A stretch of DNA of 64,000 nucleotides, from contig DATKSL010000016.1 of NCBI GenBank assembly GCA_035531675.1, forward strand, positions 1-64,000, written 5' to 3'. The notes beneath the pieces were generated by a model. It was not told where the DNA came from, did no database searches, and worked only from the letters and a program-made list of their open reading frames with translations. The position numbers were made by a program, and so were the translations under genes. This stretch comes from JAJPIG01 sp035531675 (GTDB taxonomy: Bacteria > Desulfobacterota > Binatia > Binatales > Binataceae). Shown here piece by piece: positions 34,850-42,683 of the stretch (positions within the stretch are counted from its first letter, which is position 1; each line of letters starts with the position of its first letter).

Positions 34850-36382
34850 TCACCAACTGCCGATGCCGAAGCGCCGCGAGTGAGGCGCCGGCGCGTCCTC
34901 GGCCGCGATCAGATCGGCGCCGCGCCGCGCGCTTGCGGCGGCCGCCAAATCGGTCACCCGCGGTACCGAGAGATAGTCGTATTCGATCGCGTCCTGATGG
35001 CTGGCGAAGCTGGCCAGCGCCCCGGCGATCGCCGAGTCGCCATGGCGCTCGCGGCCCGCCGCGTCGCGCTCGCGACGGTCGGGCACCTTGACGATGCCCT
35101 TATCCATCACCAGCGCGCGATGGTCCGAGAGAATCGCGGCGTCCTTGGGAATCTCGATGGTGCCGTCTTCGAAGGCGGCCTTGTAGCGCGGCATGTTGTC
35201 GCGATACCAGTCCGGCGACAGCATCACCTGCCGGATGCGCTGGCCGTAGCGCTGCATCGCGGTCTCGGCCAGGTACTGGCCGTTGCCGCGCGCGTCCATC
35301 GCGCCGGCGAAAAAGTGCGGCAGCCGGTCGACGATATAGAACAGGATCTGCTCCTGCTGGCGGAACGGGATGTTGCGCAGCTCGACCACGAACGGCGTGC
35401 GGCGCGTGAGCCGCGCTTCGATCTGCAGCGGCCAGATTACCGTCAGATCGCCGCTGCGGCCGAAGTCCTCGCCGAAGCAGCTCATCAGCTCCGGGTCGAC
35501 CAGCGCCATCACCGGGTCGAGCCGCTCGTGGCAGAAATCCAGCGCGGTCTTCTGCCGCACCTCCTCGGGCGCGGAGGCGAAACTCGCCGGCATCTCCCAG
35601 CGCACCACCTGGCCCGCGGTGCGCATCCGGCTTTCGATGAGCGGGGTCGACAGGAACGCGCCGGCGCTGGCGCGCGGGATACAGAACAGCTCCTCGTCGG
35701 CGTTGTCGCCGTAAAAGTCGACGATCTCCTGGCGCCACGCGCGCTCACCCTCGGCGCTCCAGGCGAGCTTGCGGCGCTCGCAGATCTTGTGGAACAGCCC
35801 GTCGCTCACCGCCTCGTCGAGGGTGATGCGATGGAGCGAGTAGTTGAGCCGCCCGGCGCGGATATCGGTCACCAGCTCGTTGAACTGATTGGTCGCGCCA
35901 TTGTGGGTGGAGATGACGCGCACCATCCCGCCCCACATCGTGAAGGCCAGCGCCGCCTTCAGCAGGCCGCCGAGATCGTCGTGGAAGGCGGCCTCGTCGA
36001 TCACCGCGCGGCCGTCCTTGCCGCGCAGGTTGGAGGGACGCGACGACAGCGCGACGATCTTGTGGCCCGAAGCGAAGCGCACGCGATAGGCCAGGATGTC
36101 GCGATTTTCGTCGTTGACCGCGATCTCCTCGACTTCGCGCGCGGCGCGGTTGAACCGTCGCGCCCATTCGGCGGCGGTCCACACGAACTCCAGCGCCATA
36201 TCCTTGTTGTAGCCGATGTACCAGGTGTCGAGGCCGCGCTGGGCGGCAGCCGCCAGCGCCGCATCGGCGGCCTCGGTCCAGGTCAGTCCGACCCGGCGCG
36301 ATTTCTCGCAGACCTTGACCTGGGCGGTGTCGGCGATCCAGCGGCGTTGATAGGGCAGCAGCACGGAAAGCTTCTCGGCCAT
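34850..36382 (-). CDS. phage terminase large subunit (Mu gp28 family)
   Basis: 510 residues from ATG 36382, preceded by AGGGGG at 8 nt; the open frame to 36832 overlaps the small terminase in another frame and is not coding. The ATPase has the variant Walker A CEKSRRVGLTW and Walker B AVIDEAAFHDD, followed by ISTHNG (coupling motif). The RNase H-like nuclease begins near FGEDFGRSGDLTVIW with its first catalytic Asp. It would package DNA into proheads by the headful mechanism. Confidence 0.94.
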   Translation of the reverse strand: MAEKLSVLLPYQRRWIADTAQVKVCEKSRRVGLTWTEAADAALAAAAQRGLDTWYIGYNKDMALEFVWTAAEWARRFNRAAREVEEIAVNDENRDILAYRVRFASGHKIVALSSRPSNLRGKDGRAVIDEAAFHDDLGGLLKAALAFTMWGGMVRVISTHNGATNQFNELVTDIRAGRLNYSLHRITLDEAVSDGLFHKICERRKLAWSAEGERAWRQEIVDFYGDNADEELFCIPRASAGAFLSTPLIESRMRTAGQVVRWEMPASFASAPEEVRQKTALDFCHERLDPVMALVDPELMSCFGEDFGRSGDLTVIWPLQIEARLTRRTPFVVELRNIPFRQQEQILFYIVDRLPHFFAGAMDARGNGQYLAETAMQRYGQRIRQVMLSPDWYRDNMPRYKAAFEDGTIEIPKDAAILSDHRALVMDKGIVKVPDRRERDAAGRERHGDSAIAGALASFASHQDAIEYDYLSVPRVTDLAAAASARRGADLIAAEDAPAPHSRRFGIGSW

Positions 36383-36399
36383 CGTCGTTCCCCCTCTGC

Positions 36400-36936
36400 T
36401 TAGACCTGGATCTCGAGCAGCGCGCGGCGGATCCGATCCTCGGTCTCGGGCGTGAGCCCGGCGTTGCGCGCGACCTCGCTGACCTTGGCGCCGGCGGCGG
36501 TCACCTTCTGGGCCAGCCGGGCGCGGGTCTCCTCGAGCCATTTCTTTTGCGTTACCCAGGCGCGTCCGAGCTCGGCGACGGTGCGCGCCAGCGCGCTCAG
36601 GTTGAGATGCTTGACGTCCTTGGGCTCGACCGCGACCAGGATTTCGAACAGCCGCTGCTGGATCAGACGCTGCAGCGCCTCGTTGATCTGATTGCCGTCG
36701 TCGGGCGCGGTCTCGACTACGGTGCGCGCCTGATCGGTCGCGAGCCTGACCTGCTCGAGGCGCTGCTCGAAGCGCTGGCCGACGGTTGACAGCCGCCGGG
36801 ACGAGATCGCGTAGCCGTGCTCGCCGAGCCACTTCGCCAGTTGTGCGTGATCGGCAAAGCTACCGTCGACCAGCCGCCGATCGAGTTCCTTATGGAGCTC
36901 CGCCGGCCGCATCAGCGCTTTTGCTCGAGGCGCCAT
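36400..36936 (-). CDS. Mu gp27-like small terminase subunit (DUF3486)
   Basis: 178 residues. The N-terminus ELHKELDRRLVDGSFADHAQLAKWLGEHGYAISSRRLS is the DNA-binding part typical of DUF3486. It is followed by a long helical region (about 60-150) for oligomerisation. It lies 17 nt before the large terminase gene. Length and position match Mu gp27. Confidence 0.9.
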   Translation of the reverse strand: MAPRAKALMRPAELHKELDRRLVDGSFADHAQLAKWLGEHGYAISSRRLSTVGQRFEQRLEQVRLATDQARTVVETAPDDGNQINEALQRLIQQRLFEILVAVEPKDVKHLNLSALARTVAELGRAWVTQKKWLEETRARLAQKVTAAGAKVSEVARNAGLTPETEDRIRRALLEIQV

Positions 36937-36942
36937 GGCGGG

Positions 36943-37254
36943 CTACCAGGTCTTCTTCGGCCGTGCGATTCCGGCCGGTGCGAGCGCCGTGTATTCGACC
37001 ACGTCGACGCCTTTGGCGGTGAGTTTCGCGAACCAGCTTTCCGAATCCTCGCCCTCCAGTTCGACCAGTCTCAGGTCGCGCAGATAGGTGAGTTCGCGGC
37101 GCACGCTGTTGGGCGACAGCCGCAGATGGGTCTCGCTGACCACGCGCCAGATGATCGCCTCCGAAACCGGCATCGGGCGGCCCGCATCCAGCACCCGCAT
37201 GATTCTCCAGCGCGCTTCTTCGCGCTGCTTCTGTTCAAGATTGAGATTGTCCAT
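36943..37254 (-). CDS. Mu gp26-like winged-helix protein (VpaChn25_0724 family)
   Basis: 103 residues. A winged-helix fold is suggested by WRIMRVLDAGRPMPVSEAIIWRVV, then SPNSVRRELTYLRDLRLVELEG and LTAKGVDVVEY, ending ARPKKTW. This matches the small phage protein conserved between Mu gp25 and gp27. The function is not established. It ends 6 nt before the small terminase start and begins inside the preceding gene. Confidence 0.8.
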   Translation of the reverse strand: MDNLNLEQKQREEARWRIMRVLDAGRPMPVSEAIIWRVVSETHLRLSPNSVRRELTYLRDLRLVELEGEDSESWFAKLTAKGVDVVEYTALAPAGIARPKKTW

Positions 37255-37552
37255 AAAGCCTTTGTCTTACCGCTTCCAGGTCGCGGTGTACGGTATCCAG
37301 CTTGGCGTCGATCACGGCGCCGAATCTGATCCAATCGTCGCGCCGCACGTAATCGATCGGCAGGCCCGCTTTCACGCCGGACAGCTCGTGCTCGAGATCG
37401 TGCGAGTAATCGCTTCCCTCCCGGCGCAGCGCGTCGAAACGCTCGCGGTCGCCGATCTCGTGCTGCTTGAACAGCATCCGAATCGCGGCAAGATTGAGGG
37501 CGCCCAGGGCGACCAGAAAAATCAGCACGATCCCCATCGCTTCGGCGCTCAT
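37235..37552 (-). CDS. Mu gp25-like DUF2730-type membrane/coiled-coil protein
   Basis: 105 residues from ATG 37552. One N-terminal transmembrane helix (MGIVLIFLVALGALNLAAIRML) is followed by a charged coiled coil with repeating Asp/Arg positions and a C-terminal VIDAKLDTVHRDLEAVRQRLYG. This layout is that of DUF2730 proteins in Mu-like phages. It overlaps gp26 by 20 nt. A role in lysis has been proposed for such proteins but is unproven. Confidence 0.7.
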   Translation of the reverse strand: MSAEAMGIVLIFLVALGALNLAAIRMLFKQHEIGDRERFDALRREGSDYSHDLEHELSGVKAGLPIDYVRRDDWIRFGAVIDAKLDTVHRDLEAVRQRLYGQSQS

Positions 37553-37619
37553 CGCACTGCCCTCCACCGGCAGCGCGGGGCCGCGCTCGAAAGCCGCCGG
37601 CGCGCCGAGGTCGCGGTGA

Positions 37620-37856
37620 TCATTTGGGCTCCGGTTCGGTCTCGCGCTTGAGCTTCACCGCCCCCGCCATCGCGACCATCACCAGCCCCAGCCCGGAGCC
37701 GTAGGCGGCCGCGTCGGTGGCCGTGAAGCTGCCGAAATGAAACACCGCCGCCGACCAGAAGATGATGTAGGCGCCGGTGCCCGCCACGCCCATCACCCGT
37801 GCGGCGTCGAACGTCAGATTGTCCTTGCCGGTCAGGATGTCGCTGACGAACCTCAT
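37620..37856 (-). CDS. putative holin, two transmembrane segments
   Basis: 78 residues with two hydrophobic helices (VMGVAGTGAYIIFWSAAVFHFG and AAAYGSGLGLVMVAMAGAVKL) and a charged C-terminal tail (KRETEPEPK). This is the size and topology of a class II holin. It lies in the lysis region near an endolysin gene. No specific family was recognised. It overlaps the upstream gene by 4 nt. Confidence 0.55.
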   Translation of the reverse strand: MRFVSDILTGKDNLTFDAARVMGVAGTGAYIIFWSAAVFHFGSFTATDAAAYGSGLGLVMVAMAGAVKLKRETEPEPK

Positions 37857-38113
37857 CGGCGCGCCGTCGGTTGAGTCTGTCGATCCGCGGTCTCGGTCAC
37901 ATCGAGGCCCAGGTTGATACCGCGGGCGATCAGCGCCTGTGCGGCCGCGTCGTCGAGTCGCTCGTCGATCCGCACCAGCAGATGAGTTGGGTAGTCTTCG
38001 TAGCCGCCGGTCATGATGCGGACCTTGTTGGTGGTCGGCGGATCGCCGTCGAATTGGAACAGCACGCCGACTGCGAATTCGAGCGCCCGCGCGCCATTGA
38101 CCTCCATCATCAT
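37853..38113 (-). CDS. small phage hypothetical protein
   Basis: Up to 86 residues; three consecutive Met codons at 38113-38105 make the start uncertain. The sequence has an acidic beta-like N-terminal half (LEFAVGVLFQFDGDPPTTNKVRIMTGGYED) and a helical C-terminal half (DDAAAQALIARGINLG). No family recognised. The stop overlaps the putative holin start (ATGA), so they are probably co-translated. Confidence 0.55.
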   Translation of the reverse strand: MMMEVNGARALEFAVGVLFQFDGDPPTTNKVRIMTGGYEDYPTHLLVRIDERLDDAAAQALIARGINLGLDVTETADRQTQPTARR

Positions 38114-38159
38114 ATTCTCACCGTTTACGTCCCCTCAGTTTTTCGCGATCGACGTCCCA

Positions 38160-38900
38160 CTAGTCAGATACCGACTGCACATCGCTTTCGAGCCGAGCGA
38201 GATCGAAGCCCGAGGGCGACAGGCCGAGGTCGGAGATCCATTTGAAGAACAGCGGCGCATGAACTTCGTCGCATCGCGCCGCGAACCAATCCCACGTGAA
38301 CGATTGCAGGCTGCCCCAGGTGACGCAGTTGCCGCCGCCTTCGTCGAAGTCGACGATCGGGATCGCGTGGCCGCCGAGCATCGCGCCGTCGTTGGCGCCG
38401 ACCGTCCACGGCTTGCCGCCCTGGAAGTTGTCGATGTCGGCCTGCATGATGCTGACGCCGATATAGGCCGCGCCGAACAGCTGCACCGTCATCTTCACCT
38501 CGTCGAGCTTGCTCTGATCGACCTCGGCGAAAGCGTCGAGCTTGACGCCGGCCAGCCCGGTCTGGCGCATGAAACTCAGCGCATCGAGCTCGGTGGCGCC
38601 CTGATCGCTGTTCGGATCGCCCGGCACGTAGTGGCCGATGGCTTCGTACATCTGCAAAATTTCGGCGTCGCTCGGAATCACCAGCCCGTCGGCGTTCGAG
38701 GTGATGGTCATCACGATATGGCCGAGGCCGGCGCAGGTGCAGTCGCCGATCCGATCGTTGCCCATCGTGCCCCAGTCGCCCGCGACCCCGTCGCTCCAGT
38801 TGACCAGCGGCAGCAGCGGCGGCAGCGCCGCCGGGTCGAGATAGTTCGCCAGCTTGAGCGAGCGCGGATCGAATTTCGGCGGCAGTTTTCCGAGTTTCAT
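38160..38900 (-). CDS. papain-like (C1-type) cysteine peptidase fold protein
   Basis: 246 residues. NDRIGDCTCAGLGH contains a candidate nucleophile Cys54 in the GDC context, and GGHAIPIV (His178) and NCVTWGSLQ (about 191-199) correspond to the His and Asn/Trp-Gly of papain-like enzymes. There is no signal peptide. Similar proteins occur in phage late regions with unknown role. Its position between the holin candidate and endolysin suggests a lysis or virion function, but this is inference. A GNDRIGDCTC-type opening near residue 47 is the strongest sign. Confidence 0.7.
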   Translation of the reverse strand: MKLGKLPPKFDPRSLKLANYLDPAALPPLLPLVNWSDGVAGDWGTMGNDRIGDCTCAGLGHIVMTITSNADGLVIPSDAEILQMYEAIGHYVPGDPNSDQGATELDALSFMRQTGLAGVKLDAFAEVDQSKLDEVKMTVQLFGAAYIGVSIMQADIDNFQGGKPWTVGANDGAMLGGHAIPIVDFDEGGGNCVTWGSLQSFTWDWFAARCDEVHAPLFFKWISDLGLSPSGFDLARLESDVQSVSD

Positions 38901-38968
38901 CTTTTTACCTTCTTCGTCCTGTCAGCTTTCCTGGTCTTGGTCGTATCGAAACCTGGCGCGCCGCGTTT

Positions 38969-39319
38969 TCACGGCGTCACCTTGGTCACGCCCTGCAGCG
39001 TGGTGGTGGTCTCGGTGACTTGCGCGGGTTGTCCGGCGACGGCACTGGTCTCGGCGTCGCACAACGCCTTACCCATCATTGCCGCTGACGAGATACCCAT
39101 CGGCGAGACGGTTAGGAGCGCCGCGATGGCGGGGCCGAGCGCGGCGCAGGTGCCCGAGTTCATCGCCAGCGCCGGATGCTGGCTGGTGAAGGGAATCATC
39201 GAGCACCCGGCGGCGAACAAGGTCGTTGCGAACATCGTCGAGGCGAAGACGCAGCATCGGCGCGTATCAGGCCGAGCTGCAGCCGCAGATTGTTGGGATC
39301 TCTGACTAATCGATGACAC
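38969..39319 (-). CDS. small phage lipoprotein of lysis region, spanin-like position
   Basis: 116 residues from GTG 39319, with GGGGG 6 nt upstream and 15 nt after the endolysin stop. The signal region (CVFASTMFATTLFAAGC) contains a lipobox LFAAGC. The mature part is about 77 residues (SMIPFTSQHPAL, then MGKALCDAETSAVAG). A small lipoprotein after an endolysin fits an outer-membrane spanin. No inner-membrane spanin partner was recognised. Start choice is moderately certain. Confidence 0.55.
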   Translation of the reverse strand: MSSISQRSQQSAAAARPDTRRCCVFASTMFATTLFAAGCSMIPFTSQHPALAMNSGTCAALGPAIAALLTVSPMGISSAAMMGKALCDAETSAVAGQPAQVTETTTTLQGVTKVTP

Positions 39320-39333
39320 TTCAAACCCCCTGG

Positions 39334-39867
39334 TTACTCGTAAGCGCGCTTCAGCCAACCGCGCAGAAAACGCTCGCCTAGCCGGCTGCCGCCGCTGCGG
39401 GTCGCCGCCAGCAGCCGGTAATAGCCGGCGGCTTCGGAGCGCAGCGCCGCGAGCAGCGCGTCGCACTCAGCGCGGCTCGCGGCGCTGCGCGTCAGCGTAC
39501 CGAGCACGCCATCCTCGCCGACCGCGACACCGCAGGCGCGCAGCGCGCGCTGCAGGCACAGTGTCGCCGCATGCGGGCCGATGTTGACGGACAGATCGAA
39601 CAGCTTCGCGCCGATCGGCTGCGGCAACGCGCCGAAGTCGAAACGCAGCCACCAGTCGCGATAGTAAATTGCGGCGGCCTGCGCGCGCGTGAGATTCGCG
39701 ATGTCGAGCTCGGGATACTGGCGCTGGGAAATTCCGAACTTGGTCGGACCGCCCGGATCGCCGATCCCTGCCGTATAGCCACTCTCGTCGGTTAGTACTC
39801 GCTCGAGCGCGGCGACGAACGCGCGCGGATACAAATCCGCAGGCGCCGTGGGCTGAGCGTCAGTCAT
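39334..39867 (-). CDS. endolysin, GH108-type N-acetylmuramidase
   Basis: 177 residues from ATG 39867. The motif ESGYTAGIGDPGGPTKFGIS contains the catalytic Glu of GH108 (E-G-G-Y type, here ESGY). It is followed by YYRDWWLRFDFGALP and LFDLSVNIGPHAATLCLQRAL, as in family endolysins, which end in a peptidoglycan-binding-like region (DGVLGTLTRSA). No signal peptide is present, so it depends on a holin. It is the first gene of the minus-strand operon, 78 nt downstream of a palindrome matching Mu promoter Plys. Confidence 0.88.
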   Translation of the reverse strand: MTDAQPTAPADLYPRAFVAALERVLTDESGYTAGIGDPGGPTKFGISQRQYPELDIANLTRAQAAAIYYRDWWLRFDFGALPQPIGAKLFDLSVNIGPHAATLCLQRALRACGVAVGEDGVLGTLTRSAASRAECDALLAALRSEAAGYYRLLAATRSGGSRLGERFLRGWLKRAYE

Positions 39868-39944
39868 CACAACCTGCGCGGCGGCGAAATTCGGCAAGCG
39901 AAAGCATACGCGCAGAGTAAAGCTGTGCGACGCGCGAAGTCAGG

Positions 39945-39958
39945 CTGAAATATTTCAG
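39945..39958. promoter_or_regulatory. 14-bp palindrome, candidate late-activator site upstream of endolysin
   Basis: CTGAAATATTTCAG, a perfect palindrome 78 nt upstream of the endolysin start. It shares the 12-bp core TGAAATATTTCA with the 26945-26960 site. The region 39868-40285 otherwise holds no convincing gene and is AT-richer. Confidence 0.6.
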
Positions 39959-39992
39959 GGAGTTTTGTGTGTAGTCATGTAGTCAGCAACAA

Positions 39993-40007
39993 TTGTCAAT
40001 TTGACAA
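39993..40007. promoter_or_regulatory. 15-bp inverted repeat, candidate repressor operator
   Basis: TTGTCAA-T-TTGACAA is a perfect 7-bp inverted repeat with a single-base centre. The half-site TTGTCAA recurs at 41243-41249, just before the S24 repressor, suggesting that it is the repressor operator. Confidence 0.5.
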
Positions 40008-40109
40008 CACTGCGCAGTACTCACTGCGCCGGCACTGGTTAACTAATCGACAAGATCGGTGATGGCGGGGCTTGAAGCGTCGGCTGTCGGCGTTTTTAAC
40101 TCCGATCGA

Positions 40110-40126
40110 CGGCACAAAATGTGCCG
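40110..40126. promoter_or_regulatory. 17-bp inverted repeat, possible second regulator site
   Basis: CGGCACA-AAA-TGTGCCG is a perfect 7-bp inverted repeat with a 3-bp centre. It lies between the Mor/C-type activator gene (ends 40286) and the operator at 39993. It could bind a dimeric regulator or form a hairpin downstream of the activator transcript. Confidence 0.45.
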
Positions 40127-40285
40127 AAAGTAGGCCGATTATGTCGAAATTGGTCAAACTCTTTGAAAACTGATTAGGTTAATTGTAAGCGTGAGGATGC
40201 ATCTTATACGATAACAGGAAGGGTGATTAAAATAGTCCATTCCGCCCGCAGCGGCCTCGAGATCGCCGGCCAACTGAAAATCCGT

Positions 40286-40624
40286 TCAGCCGGTTGGGGC
40301 CACCGTGCGGCGACTTTCGGCGAGCACCTGGTAGACCCGGCGCGAAGTGCAATGCAGCGCACGGGCGATGGCCTCGATGGTGCGGCCGGCGGCGCGCATG
40401 GCGAGGATTTGCTCGCGTTTGGAGACCGGGTTGGGAACATCCATCCGATCGCCGCCATAAATTCGCGCCAGTTTTTGCGCAGCCGCAATTCCGATCGATC
40501 GCGCGATCGGATCCTCGGCTTCCGGAACGTGAGGAACATACAAGCGGGTACCGCCGAAATCGGAGACCAGTTTTCCCGCGGCATCGGTACCGATTGTTTG
40601 TGCGATCTCCATAAGAATAGACAT
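40286..40624 (-). CDS. Mor/C-family transcriptional activator
   Basis: 112 residues, slightly shorter than Mu Mor (129). The beta-strand dimer interface signature FGGTRLYVPHVPEAEDPIARSIG occupies residues about 23-45. The C-terminal helix-turn-helix (KREQILAMRAAGRTIEAIARALHCTSRRVYQVLAE) covers about 68-102. Mor and C turn on Mu middle and late genes. GAGGG lies 3 nt upstream of ATG 40624, rather close. It lies at the head of the late region on the minus strand. Confidence 0.9.
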   Translation of the reverse strand: MSILMEIAQTIGTDAAGKLVSDFGGTRLYVPHVPEAEDPIARSIGIAAAQKLARIYGGDRMDVPNPVSKREQILAMRAAGRTIEAIARALHCTSRRVYQVLAESRRTVAPTG

Positions 40625-41287
40625 GGCCCTCTAACCGTCGCTCGCGGCGCCTGGGGGCGTGCCCGCAGCCGGCGCCGACGAGATAAGCGGGGAAGAGCAG
40701 GCGCGCCCTTCCACACGTTGCAAAAAGCGGATTCGCAAGGAGGCGGTGATCGATCGGGGTATGAGATTAAGTAGCGGAGCCCCGGTAGAGCGGGACAACT
40801 CACTCCTGAAATCCATGAAAACCCCCTCGGATACCTATTCTCCCTTTAAGTAGCCGTAGGACTTCGGAGAGATACGACGGGCGAGCTAGTGAGTTACATC
40901 GTGAAAGGCCTCCTTTCGCACGCGTCCTCCGCGTGCTGCAGTTTCTCTACAGTGGTGTGCAATTCTCCAACGTTGGTGGGCGCAGCGGAAGCGCGCAATA
41001 GCGTCGGCGGGCGGCAAGGAATTGGCGGTCTCCCGGCTTTTATATTCCGCTCGCGCGGCAATGGGTTTCGGCACATCGTTTGCTGATCCCTGCCCGGGGC
41101 GGGGTTTACGCGAATGGCACAGCACGATGGCGAGGCAATCCCGGGCAGTTGGCGGACGAGCCCGGAGTATGGGAGCAAGCGCTTCGGCGAGCGGGCTTGT
41201 AGGCCCCAGCATAGCGTCGCAGTTAATACAAAAAGACACAATTTGTCAACTACTGTAGAAGATTTCACCGGGCGCCTGGAGCTGATC
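40625..41287. other. intergenic region without convincing gene
   Basis: 663 nt between the activator and the repressor. Several open frames exist, but none shows a Shine-Dalgarno with a familiar protein. Normally Mu carries its replication genes near the repressor, so this short gap is the place where early genes are missing. The half-site TTGTCAA is near its right end (41243-41249). Confidence 0.6.
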
Positions 41288-41899
41288 ATGCGCCAATTCG
41301 GCTCGGTCGCCGTGCTGGCCCGCGCCATCGGCGTGTCCGACAACGCGATTTACAAGTGGCTCGCCGGGCGCGGACAGCCAAGCCTGGCGAGCGTGGTCGC
41401 GATCGCGCAGGCGGCCGGCGTCTCGGTCGAATGGCTCGCCACCGGCCACGAGCCGTCCGCGCGGGCTGCGGTTGCCCCCGCGGCTGCCGGCGACTACGCA
41501 TTCATGCCGCGCGGCGAAATCCGCGGCGGCGCGCGGGCCGCCTGGGTTCGCAGCCCGCTGATCGTCGACGTGCTGGCCCTCGGGGTCGGCTGGCTCGAGC
41601 ATCGGCTGGCGGTCGATGCCGGGCGCCTGATGCTGCTCGAGGTCAATGGCGATTCGATGGCGCCGACGCTTCGCGAGGGCGACCTGGTGCTGGTCGACCT
41701 GCGCGAAACCGGTGCTCGAGTCGACGGCGTCTATGTGCTGCGCGAAGGGCAGGACCTGGTGGTGAAGCGGCTGCAGCGGCGCAAGTTGGGCGCCGCGCTG
41801 ACTATCCACAGCGACAACCCCGCCTACCCGCCGATCGCCATTTCACCGGCCGCGATCAAGATCGTCGGACGAGTGGTCTGGATGGGCAAGGTGCTCTGA
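41288..41899 (+). CDS. C-type phage repressor, XRE HTH with S24 (LexA-like) peptidase domain
   Basis: 203 residues from ATG 41288 (GGAG 6 nt upstream). An in-frame TTG at 41243 is a possible alternative that would add 15 residues. The HTH (GSVAVLARAIGVSDNAIYKWLAG) covers about 4-26. The S24 domain has NGDSMAPTLREGDLVLVD with the nucleophile Ser and a downstream GVYVLREGQDLVVKRLQ with the general-base Lys. It would respond to RecA filaments. It is transcribed divergently from the late operon. Confidence 0.9.
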   Translation: MRQFGSVAVLARAIGVSDNAIYKWLAGRGQPSLASVVAIAQAAGVSVEWLATGHEPSARAAVAPAAAGDYAFMPRGEIRGGARAAWVRSPLIVDVLALGVGWLEHRLAVDAGRLMLLEVNGDSMAPTLREGDLVLVDLRETGARVDGVYVLREGQDLVVKRLQRRKLGAALTIHSDNPAYPPIAISPAAIKIVGRVVWMGKVL

Positions 41900-42005
41900 C
41901 CGTAGCGCGGTAGACCTGCGAAACCGGTCGTGCAATTCTTGGCCGCGGGGGCTGGCAGGGGGCGCGGTTCGGCGCTCATCCGTTCGTAAGACAGGCTCGA
42001 TCACG

Positions 42006-42545
42006 TTGAAGAGCAGACTCATCTCGATTGATGCGGCTTCATCCGTACCGCGCGCGGCGTTGGCGGCGATCCTGCTGACGATAGCGGCAGCGGGCTGCGC
42101 GTCGTCGACTGCCACCGAGCCATCCAGCGCGAGCGCGGCGCAGAATCAGCCGCAGGCGGCGCAGCCGATATTCGATGTCAGCGGGGTTTGGGAAGGACAG
42201 TCGAGGGCCAACTGCGCGGCGTTCAATCCGCTGTCGTTCAACACGCGCTGCAACGCGATCAACCGGATCGCGCTGACGATGGTGCAAGGCGACAAGAAAA
42301 TCACCGGCTTCTACAAGTGTTCGGTCGGCAACACGGACTGCCGCAACCAGAACGACAGCGGCACGATCGCCAGCGGTTCGATGAAGAACGGGCGGCTGGT
42401 GCTGCGAGTCGGGATGCCCGACGGATCGAGTTGCCTCTTCAATGGCGCCCGGACCGCCGCCAACCAGATCCGCGGCAACTACAGCTGCTACCAGGGCGGC
42501 GGGCTGGCGGAACAGGGACGCTTCGAGGTCAAGCGCAATTACTGA
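42006..42545 (+). CDS. small lipoprotein, unknown function
   Basis: 179 residues from TTG 42006 (no good Shine-Dalgarno, so the start is tentative). The signal peptide ends in lipobox AAAGC. The mature domain after an Ala/Gln linker (ending QPIFDVSGVWEGQ) repeats short beta strands (ITGFYKCSVGN, GTIASGSMKNGRLVLRVGMP, LFNGARTAANQIRGNYSC), a lipocalin-like or beta-sandwich pattern. It lies just outside the prophage and just upstream of the lasso cluster. There is no evidence that it belongs to either. Confidence 0.65.
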   Translation: MKSRLISIDAASSVPRAALAAILLTIAAAGCASSTATEPSSASAAQNQPQAAQPIFDVSGVWEGQSRANCAAFNPLSFNTRCNAINRIALTMVQGDKKITGFYKCSVGNTDCRNQNDSGTIASGSMKNGRLVLRVGMPDGSSCLFNGARTAANQIRGNYSCYQGGGLAEQGRFEVKRNY

Positions 42546-42683
42546 GCGGCGTCGGGACCAGTCGCCGGGCGCGCGCGGCAGCGATCGCGCCGCCGCTGGA
42601 CCCTCGGCGCTTGCGTCCCTGCCGAGGCCTCTTATAGTCTGCCGCTCGCGCAGCTGACCGCTGTCGGTGGGGAATCAGATTCT

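Larger units (their letters stand above)
12351..41899. mobile_element. Mu-like prophage with P2-type tail, lacking transposition genes
   Basis: About 29.5 kb of nearly continuous minus-strand phage genes, from an S24 repressor and Mor/C-type activator at the right end to a tail-fibre gene at the left. The head genes match the Mu order (gp25/26/27-like, 28, 29, I, T, 36, 37). The tail genes match P2 (FI, FII, E/E', T position, U, X, D, V, W, J, I). No MuA or MuB transposase, integrase, replication or recombination gene was found, and Mu F and G homologues are absent. A 6.8-kb block of bacterial-type cargo sits between portal and protease. Boundaries are set by the outermost phage-like genes; no att site or target duplication was recognised. 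Confidence 0.85.

Noticed and set aside
40894..41343. 149-residue minus-strand frame as an early phage gene
   Set aside because: No Shine-Dalgarno, no family resemblance, and it overlaps the repressor start.
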